Origin: Burkholderiaceae bacterium DAT-1
GTDB taxonomy: Bacteria > Pseudomonadota > Gammaproteobacteria > Burkholderiales > Chitinimonadaceae
DNA length: 64,000 bases
Assembly (NCBI GenBank): GCA_019084025.1
Contig: JAHRBI010000002.1
Span: 434,001 to 498,000 of the forward strand
Direction of reading: 5' to 3'
Shown here: one piece after another, positions 45,324-53,110 of the stretch
Layout: every line of letters starts with the position of its first letter
Position numbering within the stretch: position 1 is the stretch's first letter
Position numbers and translations under genes: made by a program
The notes under the pieces: model-generated
The model's database searches: none
What the model was told of the DNA's origin: nothing
Seen by the model: only the letters and a program-made list of their open reading frames with translations

Positions 45324-48032
45324 TTAGTAGAAGGCGTGTGATGTTGCAGGAGTCGGGCCCGAGCTGGTCAGTGCATGGATGGCGTGCAGTGTCTCTTCCA
45401 GTGCGCGTTTCAGTTTCGCGAGATCTTCGATTGTGGGTTGGCCGCGTCTGAGCGCGCTTTCCAGGTCGCGGGCGATGCATTCCACCTCTGGTAAGGCAAC
45501 AGACGCTGCAGATCCCGCAAGTGAATGCGCAAGTCGCATCGCGTCCTGAAGATGCTGGAGATCCAGAAGTCGCTGGATGTCGCTTGCAGCATCCTTGTAG
45601 CTCTCGGCAAACAGCCGGAGGTATTCATGAAAGCGACTTTCTGTCTTCCATGAGGCTAAACCTTTTTCGATATCAATCGTATCGTGCGGTGCGGATCTAA
45701 GGTGACTGCGCGGCTCCGGCAATGGTAGGTGATCAATCCCCATTTGCAGAATCTGCTTGAGGTGGGTGGGCGAGAGCGGCTTGGATAAATAGCCATTCAT
45801 CCCGGCTGTGCGGGCATCTGCCTCGTATTCTTTGAACACCCCCGCACTCAGCGCAATAATGCGCATCCGGTTGCCATAGCGTTGGCGGATCTCGCGGCTG
45901 GTTGTATACCCATCCAGTCCGGGCATTTGTATATCCATGAGAATGACATCGATGCCCCCACGTAGCTGTTGCAGGATATCCAGTGCCCTCAATCCATCCG
46001 ATGCAGTTTCGACCTGCGCACCTTCGTCTAGCAGGAGGGCAGCGGTCACTTCCCGGCTGATTTCGTTATCATCTACAACCAGCATACGCAGTTGATTCAG
46101 GCTGCCCTGTACATACACTGGGTGCGGTTCATGCGTATGAATCGTGTGCTGTGACATCCGCTGTTCAACGCTAACCGAGAACACACTGCCTTTTCCCGGC
46201 GTGCTGTCGAGCAGAATGTCGCCGTTCATCATTCTGGCGAGGTTGCGGCTGATGGCAAGCCCGAGACCGGTGCCGCCAAACCGGCGTGTTGTGGAGTTAT
46301 CGGCCTGCGAAAACATATCGAAGATCATCGCCTGCTTGTCTTGCGGTATGCCGATACCGGTATCGGATACCGTGAAGCGCAATCGGACGGTATCCGAATT
46401 TAGGATCAGAATCGAAGTCTGGAGGCTGACCTGTCCTGTATGTGTAAACTTGATGGCATTGCCCACCAAATTGATCAAGATCTGCTCAAGGCGAAGTGCA
46501 TCGCCAATCAGAGTGATTGTTTGGTCAGCCGGATAGGGAATGTCGAGGCGGATGCCTTTGTTTTCTGCAACCGGACGCATCATGGCATCCAGATTGTCCA
46601 GTACTTCCCTGAATGCATAAGGCTGATGCTCAAGTGTCAGGCGATGCGCCTCGATTTTGGAATAATCGAGAATATCGTTCACCAAGCCCTGCAGGGTGGT
46701 ACCGGCAGAACGCATCTTGTATACGAGCTGTCTGATCTCCTCGGTACCGGCGCGATGTTCGATCAGCTGTGTCATCCCCAGCAGCGCACTGATGGGTGTT
46801 CGGATTTCATGGCTGATATTGGCAATAAAAGCGGATTTGGCCTCATTGGCTTGTCTTGCCTGGCTGGATGCCATCTCGAGTTGCAGGTCGATTGTTTTGC
46901 GCTCGCTGATGTCGCGAACCAGTCCCGTCAGGCGGGTGCCATCGGGGCCGATACTTCGATTGGCTTCGAGACTGATCCAGCGTACGGCACTGTCCGCAGC
47001 ACTGATCCGCAGTTCGACATTAAGCGGTAAACCGTGTTCGAGCGTGTTCAGAAACGCTTCCGCCATCCGGGCATGATCATCCGGATGCACATGCATAAAC
47101 AAATGACGTGTTCGGACTGGGTTTAAGCCGCAAATACCAAATAGAGCCTGCGCCCGCGAGGTGCCAGTAAAGATGCCGTTACGGACATGGAATTCCCAGC
47201 TGCCCGCCCGTGCAGCTTCGAGTGCGAGGTGCAGCTTTTCGTTGAGTGCGCTGAGCTCGGCGGTGCGTTCACTGACCTTGGCTTCCATGGCAGTACCATG
47301 GCGCATCAAGTCATATTCACGTTGTTTGCGCTCGGATATATTTTCGAGGACGGCAATGAAGTGACCTGGGTGTGGGCTATAGGCCGAAATCGCAAACCAT
47401 ACATTGGCGGCATCGAAATAGATATCAAACTTTTCGGCCACACCGCTCTGCACGACGCGATCCATAATGGTCAGCAGCTCGGGATTGAGCGAAAACACAT
47501 CCGGAAAGAGTTCGCTGATGCGCTGTCCTTCACTGCGGGTCGTGCGAGTCATACGCTCGAACGCGTCATTGACCCGCAGCAGCAGGAAATCGGAAGGTGC
47601 CCCCTGGCTGGTGAGTAAGCGGCAATAGGCTAAACCATTTCGCATATTGTCAAAAAGCGAGCGATAGCCATGTGCGGTCTCATATTGCACACGCATCACG
47701 CGGTCAGCACGGCGGTTCAAGTTGAACAGTAATTGCAATAGCAGACCAAAGACACATTCGAATGCAGCCGCGATAGTCACCGAACGTGTCAGCTCATGCT
47801 GCCATCGCATATGGATCATCCGTTCGAACGCGGGGGCGCTGAGTCCCTGGTGTAAGGCGCGAATGCCTGTATGGTTGAGATCGGTCTGGGTCAGAATCTG
47901 CTGGACCACCTGATGGCGATGGTAGAGGTAATAACCAAGGGAAATCCAGATCGCAAGCGAGACAAGCGCGAAAAAGCCGAGATAGCGATAGATGCGGGCT
48001 CGATGCGAGGGGATGTTGGGTTTGACTCGCAT
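45324..48032 (-). CDS. Hybrid sensor histidine kinase with PAS, receiver and Hpt domains
   Basis: The 902-aa protein has two transmembrane helices (about 18-38 and 85-105) enclosing a small periplasmic loop, a first PAS-like region (120-230), a second PAS/PAC (260-385), the kinase H-box in [18 protein letters not shown], ATPase boxes [22 protein letters not shown] and [14 protein letters not shown], a receiver domain (640-755) with [13 protein letters not shown], and a C-terminal Hpt domain with the His in [13 protein letters not shown]. This is a full four-step phosphorelay kinase; the final response regulator is not adjacent. The upstream receiver-kinase gene ends 3 bp before this start, so they are one operon. 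Confidence 0.93.
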   Translation of the reverse strand: MRVKPNIPSHRARIYRYLGFFALVSLAIWISLGYYLYHRHQVVQQILTQTDLNHTGIRALHQGLSAPAFERMIHMRWQHELTRSVTIAAAFECVFGLLLQLLFNLNRRADRVMRVQYETAHGYRSLFDNMRNGLAYCRLLTSQGAPSDFLLLRVNDAFERMTRTTRSEGQRISELFPDVFSLNPELLTIMDRVVQSGVAEKFDIYFDAANVWFAISAYSPHPGHFIAVLENISERKQREYDLMRHGTAMEAKVSERTAELSALNEKLHLALEAARAGSWEFHVRNGIFTGTSRAQALFGICGLNPVRTRHLFMHVHPDDHARMAEAFLNTLEHGLPLNVELRISAADSAVRWISLEANRSIGPDGTRLTGLVRDISERKTIDLQLEMASSQARQANEAKSAFIANISHEIRTPISALLGMTQLIEHRAGTEEIRQLVYKMRSAGTTLQGLVNDILDYSKIEAHRLTLEHQPYAFREVLDNLDAMMRPVAENKGIRLDIPYPADQTITLIGDALRLEQILINLVGNAIKFTHTGQVSLQTSILILNSDTVRLRFTVSDTGIGIPQDKQAMIFDMFSQADNSTTRRFGGTGLGLAISRNLARMMNGDILLDSTPGKGSVFSVSVEQRMSQHTIHTHEPHPVYVQGSLNQLRMLVVDDNEISREVTAALLLDEGAQVETASDGLRALDILQQLRGGIDVILMDIQMPGLDGYTTSREIRQRYGNRMRIIALSAGVFKEYEADARTAGMNGYLSKPLSPTHLKQILQMGIDHLPLPEPRSHLRSAPHDTIDIEKGLASWKTESRFHEYLRLFAESYKDAASDIQRLLDLQHLQDAMRLAHSLAGSAASVALPEVECIARDLESALRRGQPTIEDLAKLKRALEETLHAIHALTSSGPTPATSHAFY

Positions 48033-48035
48033 GGT

Positions 48036-49316
48036 TCAACGCATGGATGGCGTAAGGGGTCGAACAGGTAACGCAATGTGGAAGCTACTGCCTTCACCCG
48101 GATGCGATACTGCCCAGATCCGTCCCTCATGTCTGTCTACCAGCCGTTTGACCGTTGCGAGACCAATGCCCGGTCCGAGATGAGTGTTACCATGGGTGCG
48201 TAAATTCTGGAATGGCTCGAATAATCGATCTGCCATGCGGGCGTCAAACCCCACCCCGTTGTCTTCAATCCAGAACTCCACCTCATTGCCACTCATGCGG
48301 CAGTGGACATCAAGTTCCAGTGGCGTGCCCGGAGAGGCGAACTGAATGGCGTTGCGAACGAGATTTTCCAGCATGACGGTACATGCGCGCTGATCTGCGG
48401 TAACTATAATATCCGGATCGATGCGGATCATGGCGTGTGCGGCCATGCTGTCGGGGAGTAAGCGGGAAATGATCTGCCGAATCATGCCACTTAGGTCTAT
48501 ACGCTCGATATTGAGTCGAGCATGTGCGGCACGCGAAAGCTCTAGCAAATTATTGACCAGCACTTCCATGCGCTCTGACTGGATGCCCAGCGCCTCTAAC
48601 GCTTGTCTGGCCTCGACCGGCGCATGCTGCCAGTACTTTTCGAGCTGGGTCAGGTGCCCGCTCATGACTTCGAGTGGCTGCTTCAGATCGTGTGTGAGCG
48701 AATGGGCAAAGCCTTCGAGTTCGAGGTTGGCTGCCTCCAGCATGGCAGAGCGTTGCATGAGTCGCCTATTTAAATCACGGACGCTGGCTTCACGTGCTTT
48801 GAGCTCCTGATTGATATGAACAGCCTGCTGATAGGTTGAAATCAACAAGTTGAATAGACGCTGCGGGGGAACATCCAGCTTGCCAATGTCCGGTGGATGC
48901 GTCATCCAGGATTCGGTATCGTTGGGTCCGACTCGCTCCGGGTGCAAAATATGGCGCAATCTGGCCACGAGGTCCGCATGGGCGCAAGGTTTGCGGACAA
49001 AATGATCCGCACCGGATTTTAGACTGCGAATAAGATCGTCGGTGTCGTCCAGAATCGTAAGCAGGACGAAGGGAATATGTTGCCAGCGCTTGTTCTGTTT
49101 AACAGCCCGTGCAAGATCAAAGCCATCCATCACAGGCATGACGGCATCGCTCAAGATTAAATCGGGCTCGGACGATTGAAGCAGCTTTAAGGCCTGTGCA
49201 CCATTTGGCGCATGGCTTACCGAAAATCCAGCTGCATCCAGTACGTCCATTGTTTGCCGGGACTGCACGGGGCAATCCTCGACAACCAGAACTAAATCCT
49301 TCCTCGCATCAATCAT
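48036..49316 (-). CDS. Receiver-histidine kinase fusion, cytoplasmic
   Basis: The 426-aa soluble protein starts with a receiver domain (residues 8-125, phospho-Asp in LILSDAVMPVMDG), followed by a coiled-coil region (170-205) and a kinase core with LTHDLKQPLEVMSGHL, NLVRNAIQFASPG, IEDNGVGFD and GPGIGLATVKRLV. The H-box LTHDLKQPL is of the phytochrome-like/HisKA-3-related kind. Receiver-first kinases usually take phosphate from another kinase and pass it on; the next gene encodes a hybrid kinase with Hpt, an obvious candidate partner. Confidence 0.9.
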   Translation of the reverse strand: MIDARKDLVLVVEDCPVQSRQTMDVLDAAGFSVSHAPNGAQALKLLQSSEPDLILSDAVMPVMDGFDLARAVKQNKRWQHIPFVLLTILDDTDDLIRSLKSGADHFVRKPCAHADLVARLRHILHPERVGPNDTESWMTHPPDIGKLDVPPQRLFNLLISTYQQAVHINQELKAREASVRDLNRRLMQRSAMLEAANLELEGFAHSLTHDLKQPLEVMSGHLTQLEKYWQHAPVEARQALEALGIQSERMEVLVNNLLELSRAAHARLNIERIDLSGMIRQIISRLLPDSMAAHAMIRIDPDIIVTADQRACTVMLENLVRNAIQFASPGTPLELDVHCRMSGNEVEFWIEDNGVGFDARMADRLFEPFQNLRTHGNTHLGPGIGLATVKRLVDRHEGRIWAVSHPGEGSSFHIALPVRPLTPSMR

Positions 49317-49534
49317 CCGTTCCCCGTCAGGTTTTTGACCGCGTGGTCGCGACTGGGATTGAGATTAGCGTCAATTACCCATCGATGGGTAAACCAAAAT
49401 CAAATAAGACAAATGATTCTTTGAACGGTGTTGCAAATTCGCCTTGGCGTGTCGTGCTGAGAGAAATGAATGGTTCAAGTGCAGCGGTATTACGCTGCAC
49501 CTGTTGCACTTTGACGATGCTTGTGCTGTTAGCT

Positions 49535-51301
49535 TTAGCCCTGTTTTTCCAGCATTTTTCTAATATTCATAATGTCGCGGGCACGTGTCGCTGAGCCATC
49601 CGCATTGAGCAAGACCATGGTGAATCGCTTGCCTGCAGATTTGAGTCGCATGATCATGCAGCGCCCCGCCTCGACGGTATAGCCGGTTTTGGAAAGCAGG
49701 ATTTCCCACCCCTTTTTACCCACAAAATGGTTGGTATTGTGGTACTCCACCTGACGCCCCTTTACCTTGATGATTTCACGCGAGTCTGTGGTGACATCAC
49801 TGATCTCCGGGTATTTTGCGGCCGCCTCCGCCATTTTGATCAGGTCGCTGGCAGTAGACGTATTCGCAGGTGATAAACCGGTAGGTTCAAGAATTGTGGT
49901 GTGCTGCATGCCCAAGGTTCGCGTTTTGGATTGAACGGCACGCTGGAAAGCTGGCAAACCACCCGGATAGTTTCGAGCCAATGCTTTCGCTGCACGATTG
50001 TCGGAGGACATCAGTGCCAGTTGCAACACTTCGCGGCGAGGGAGTTTTGCGCCGACGGGAACGCGCGAGGTTGAATGCTTTAGGGTGTCGACATCAGCCT
50101 TATCGATCTGAATGGCCTCGCTCATATTTTGACGAGCATCCAGAATCACCATGGCGGTCATTAACTTGGTTAGGGAGGCAATGGGGACGATATGATCCGC
50201 GTTCTTCTCCACGAGTACTTTGCCGGAATCTTCATCGACAACCAGTACATTGGCAGAACGCAGTGCAGCTGCCCGGATGGGCGTCGCCTCTGACGTCGTT
50301 GCGGCGGCGACCACACTTTCTGCCTTGGCAGGGACTGGATGAGGATGGGTCGGCTTTGCCTGAGCAATCAGGCAGGTGGCTGCTAGGCCGATCACTGGAA
50401 AGGTCATTTTCCAGCTGATCGCCCGGCGTTCGGGGCGAACCAGTCGTTTGATACGGGACACGAGTGCTCCTCCATGGGCGGATTGTGCGAGTGGATGGGG
50501 GGAAGATTGAAACTGTTCGAGCTCATTGAGTGCGTGTGCTAATACGCAGGCGTCATCGAGTGCACTTGCTGCCAGATCGTCGGCGATTTCTTCGCGTAAA
50601 TGACGAACCGAGCGCGATAGCCACCAGATGCCGGGATGGAAGAATAAAAGGGTTTCTACCATTCCCTGTAAAATGTTGATGCAGTAATCAAATCGTTTGA
50701 TGTGGGCGAGTTCATGCGCCAGTAATGCATCCAGATAATGAGGCGAGATCTGTCCGAGCAGCGCAACAGGCACCAGAATGACTGGTCGAAAGGTGGCGAA
50801 CGTCATCGGGGTGGTGAGGTGATCTACCGCACGAACCATAATGTCGCGACGGATATTGAGTCGGGCCATAAAGGGGGCGATGCGACGTTCCAGGTCGGGC
50901 ATACGGTGACCCGCGCGTCGCATGGCATGGAGCCAGACCAGACCCGAGGTCATGCGTGCACCCATGAAAATTACGCCGATGGCCCAGAGGCTGACGCATG
51001 CATTCAAATTAGCCTCGGTGAAGGCTATCCAGCGGCTGAGCGTATCTGCTGCTTGCGATGTCATGTGCATCGTTGCAAGCCCGCCTGCCTCCCGGATTGC
51101 CATCAGGCGGGTGGTGAATTCGGCGACAGGAAATAATACGCAAGCCAGCAACGCAATGAGGCAGACAACATAGCGACGGCGCGGATGGCTGTTTCTGAAG
51201 CAGACCTGGATCACGCCGCATAGGCAGCAAATCAGTGCGATTTGCCAGAGTGAGTGAATCAGTGTCCAGCCAAGAGCATGAATCATCAAGTGCAAGGGCA
51301 C
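49535..51301 (-). CDS. BlaR1-like M56 metallopeptidase fused to a PBP7-type D-Ala-D-Ala peptidase
   Basis: The 588-aa protein joins two parts. Residues 1-315 match the BlaR1/MecR1 M56 domain: three membrane helices (about 12-34, 43-65, 100-125), a cytoplasmic zinc site HELAH (196-200) with a downstream EEIADD, and a fourth helix (299-315). Residues 345-588 are an S11 serine DD-peptidase close to E. coli PbpG, with SLTK (377-380), SDN (433-435) and KTG (538-540), all catalytic motifs intact. In BlaR1 this place is taken by a class D beta-lactamase-like sensor. The protein could sense beta-lactams or peptidoglycan fragments and cleave its repressor. The BlaI-type gene ends 3 bp upstream. A perfect hairpin without T run lies at 49480-49501, after the stop. 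Confidence 0.9.
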   Translation of the reverse strand: MPLHLMIHALGWTLIHSLWQIALICCLCGVIQVCFRNSHPRRRYVVCLIALLACVLFPVAEFTTRLMAIREAGGLATMHMTSQAADTLSRWIAFTEANLNACVSLWAIGVIFMGARMTSGLVWLHAMRRAGHRMPDLERRIAPFMARLNIRRDIMVRAVDHLTTPMTFATFRPVILVPVALLGQISPHYLDALLAHELAHIKRFDYCINILQGMVETLLFFHPGIWWLSRSVRHLREEIADDLAASALDDACVLAHALNELEQFQSSPHPLAQSAHGGALVSRIKRLVRPERRAISWKMTFPVIGLAATCLIAQAKPTHPHPVPAKAESVVAAATTSEATPIRAAALRSANVLVVDEDSGKVLVEKNADHIVPIASLTKLMTAMVILDARQNMSEAIQIDKADVDTLKHSTSRVPVGAKLPRREVLQLALMSSDNRAAKALARNYPGGLPAFQRAVQSKTRTLGMQHTTILEPTGLSPANTSTASDLIKMAEAAAKYPEISDVTTDSREIIKVKGRQVEYHNTNHFVGKKGWEILLSKTGYTVEAGRCMIMRLKSAGKRFTMVLLNADGSATRARDIMNIRKMLEKQG

Positions 51302-51304
51302 GGC

Positions 51305-51688
51305 TTACTCCGGCTTGTCTTTGAGAAGGGATTCGATTTCTGCCCGCTCCGAGGCGCTAAGCTGGCCGCTGCGCAATGCAGTGAGAACGAGTGCCTTGCC
51401 TGAGCCTGCAAAGACCTTATTGATCAAATCGCGTACCAGACTGGTTTGCATGGAGCCCTGCTCCTGTGCCGGTGCATACACATGTGATCGCTGGCTTTCA
51501 TCGCGCAGCAGCAATCCTTTCCCATGCATGATTTGCAGTAGGCGCAGCACATTGGCGTAGGACAGATCCGGACGCTCGGGCAAGAGGTGTTCGTGAACCT
51601 GCTTGGCTGTGGCAGGGCCGGTATGCCACAGGGTGCGGAGCAGCTCTAGCTCGGCACTGGTGGGTTTGGGGCTGGCGGAGAAGTTCAC
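51305..51688 (-). CDS. blaI: BlaI/MecI-type transcriptional repressor
   Basis: The 127-aa protein has the winged-helix domain of BlaI/MecI/CopY repressors: PTSAELELLRTLWHTGPAT, LSYANVLRLLQIMHGKGLL and the linker before a C-terminal dimer domain. The segment LINKVFAGSGKALVLTAL corresponds to the region where BlaI is cut between Asn and Phe; here the equivalent bond would lie in KVFAG. It forms an operon with the M56-S11 fusion, 3 bp apart. Two operator-like repeats cover its promoter, suggesting autoregulation. Confidence 0.92.
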   Translation of the reverse strand: MNFSASPKPTSAELELLRTLWHTGPATAKQVHEHLLPERPDLSYANVLRLLQIMHGKGLLLRDESQRSHVYAPAQEQGSMQTSLVRDLINKVFAGSGKALVLTALRSGQLSASERAEIESLLKDKPE

Positions 51689-51723
51689 GGGCGATCCAGT
51701 CGGAGTTGAATGCGGCTGAATCG

Positions 51724-51753
51724 TAGAATAGTTTGTCTAGAATGAATTGTCTA
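51724..51753 (-). promoter_or_regulatory. Promoter and tandem operator of the blaI-M56/S11 operon
   Basis: The minus strand has -35 TAGACA (51748-51753), a 17-bp spacer and -10 TATTCT (51725-51730). The same stretch is two overlapping inverted repeats of form TAGA-N8-TCTA (51724-51739 and 51738-51753), offset by 14 bp. Every promoter element is covered, which is what repression by a BlaI-type dimer would need. No other gene here has this repeat to my eye. Confidence 0.68.
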
Positions 51754-51818
51754 TTTAATGCGCGTGTGATGTGGCTTGATTGACACATCAGGGGCGGCTG
51801 AGCCGCCCCATGGAAGGC

Positions 51819-52724
51819 TTAGGCAACGACAGATGGTTCGGCCAGACGCAGTACCGCACCCTTGATCAGGCTGTCAGCAAAGCGCTGTAATTCGGTCGAG
51901 GCCAGCTCTTCAGCACACAAAGGCAGGCGCAGTTCTCGGCTGCTGATGCGACCCTGCTCGTGCATGATGGCTTTGGCTGGAATCGGGTTTGGTGCGGCAA
52001 ACAGGGATTCGGATACTTCGCGCAGCAGCGGCCCCACATCACCACCCAGACCACTCAGGGCACGCTTGACCACGTACGCAGTTTCCTGTGGCCAGACATT
52101 GCTGGCCACCGAGACCAATCCGGATGCGCCCAGGCGAGCGTGTTCGCCAAACAACACATCATCTCCGGAGTACCACGCAATCTGCGGGAAGCGTTGTTGC
52201 AGGCTGGCAAAGCGCGCAGGATCGCCGCCTGATTCTTTCACTGCCGCGAAATTCGGATGATCCAGCAGCGATTCGATGGTTTCATCCGGCATGGCAACGC
52301 CCGCACGCGAAGGGATGTTGTACAGCATGCAAGGCTTGCTGACCGCGTCCATCAAGGTGCGGAACCACTTTGCCTGTCCCTTGGCGCCCGGCTTGGCATA
52401 GATTGGTGTCACCATCAGATAGCCCGCGAGCGGCAAGGTTTCGCAGAAGGCCAGCCACTCCAGCTGGGTGTGCAGTTCTAATCCGCCCACGCCGGTCATG
52501 ACAGGAATCGGCAGATTCAGGCCGGTAGCGTGTGTTAGGATGGTTTTACGCTCTTCGGTCGACAGGTTGGCACCTTCGCCGGTCGATCCGAGCAGAATCA
52601 CGCCATTTCCGGCGGCTGCTTGTTCGTGCAGGAGGGCAGTCAGGCTGGCCAGATCGAGTGATCCGTCGGCATGCATCGGGGTAATCAGGGCAGTCCACAG
52701 ACTGGTATGGGCAATGCGCTTCAA
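51819..52724 (-). CDS. dapA: 4-hydroxy-tetrahydrodipicolinate synthase
   Basis: This 301-aa enzyme condenses pyruvate and aspartate semialdehyde in lysine and peptidoglycan synthesis. It has the TIM barrel with LGSTGEGANLS, YNIPSRAGVAM (Tyr and Arg of the active site) and the Schiff-base lysine in AAVKESGGDP. The start is a TTG at 52722-52724 with GGAG 7 nt upstream, giving MKRIAHTSLWTALITPM; the frame remains open further upstream but there it reads through the riboswitch, so the longer form is rejected. The gene is controlled by a lysine riboswitch. Confidence 0.93.
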   Translation of the reverse strand: MKRIAHTSLWTALITPMHADGSLDLASLTALLHEQAAAGNGVILLGSTGEGANLSTEERKTILTHATGLNLPIPVMTGVGGLELHTQLEWLAFCETLPLAGYLMVTPIYAKPGAKGQAKWFRTLMDAVSKPCMLYNIPSRAGVAMPDETIESLLDHPNFAAVKESGGDPARFASLQQRFPQIAWYSGDDVLFGEHARLGASGLVSVASNVWPQETAYVVKRALSGLGGDVGPLLREVSESLFAAPNPIPAKAIMHEQGRISSRELRLPLCAEELASTELQRFADSLIKGAVLRLAEPSVVA

Positions 52725-52839
52725 GGGGATTCTCCATTCCGTAAAGTAAATTACTCGGGACGGAGAGAGGGTGTAGTGCGGCAAAGACGAGACCATGCGC
52801 GAGCGCATGCGAAAGACTTGCCAAGAGCACTCCATCGCC

Positions 52840-52995
52840 AGATGCGATGACAGTCCAGAGGATTCAGCCTCTGTGACCAGCGGCAGGTTGTTCAAGCAAC
52901 CCGACGCTTCGGCCTTGCACCCCATTCAACCAGTTCTGCGGGACTCGAATCCCTCACTGGCCTAGCCTGGGCAAGGCGCCTCTCTTGTTTCCGAA
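52840..52995 (-). ncRNA. Lysine riboswitch (L-box) in the dapA leader
   Basis: The minus-strand leader carries the conserved lysine-aptamer pieces in order: GAGAGGCGCC (52975-52984), a CCAGT/ACTGG arm with an inner GGGA/TCCC helix (52940-52953), GGGGTGCAAGGCCGAAGC, a GGTTG/CAACC arm (52886-52901), the AGAGG/CCTCT hairpin with loop CTGAAT (52857-52872) and GACTGTCA (52848-52855). These match, arm by arm, what I recall of the E. coli lysC leader. Downstream hairpins at 52833-52849 and 52794-52809 have no T run, so control may act on translation or by another route. Lysine binding should lower dapA expression. Confidence 0.9.
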
Positions 52996-53001
52996 GTGCG
53001 T

Positions 53002-53030
53002 ATTGCACAGGGATACGTCTGAAATGTCAA
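53002..53030 (-). promoter_or_regulatory. Promoter of dapA
   Basis: The minus strand shows a perfect -35 TTGACA (53025-53030), a 17-bp spacer and -10 TGCAAT (53002-53007). The start would be near 52995, exactly at the 5' edge of the riboswitch. Confidence 0.78.
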
Positions 53031-53054
53031 GCTGCACACCGATATCGCACCCAT

Positions 53055-53088
53055 AAAAAAGCCGGTGCACCTCACGGTGAACCGGCTT
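53055..53088 (-). terminator. Terminator of the M30-like protease gene
   Basis: The minus strand folds into a long hairpin (AAGCCGGT with ACCGGCTT, extended by CACC/GGTG) followed by TTTTTT, 22 bp after the gene's stop. Confidence 0.88.
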
Positions 53089-53110
53089 CGCATTTAATGA
53101 TGACTCGAGT

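Noticed and set aside
51819-52925. 368-aa version of DapA
   Set aside because: The extra N-terminus is the translated riboswitch; the TTG at 52722-52724 has a ribosome site and fits DapA length.
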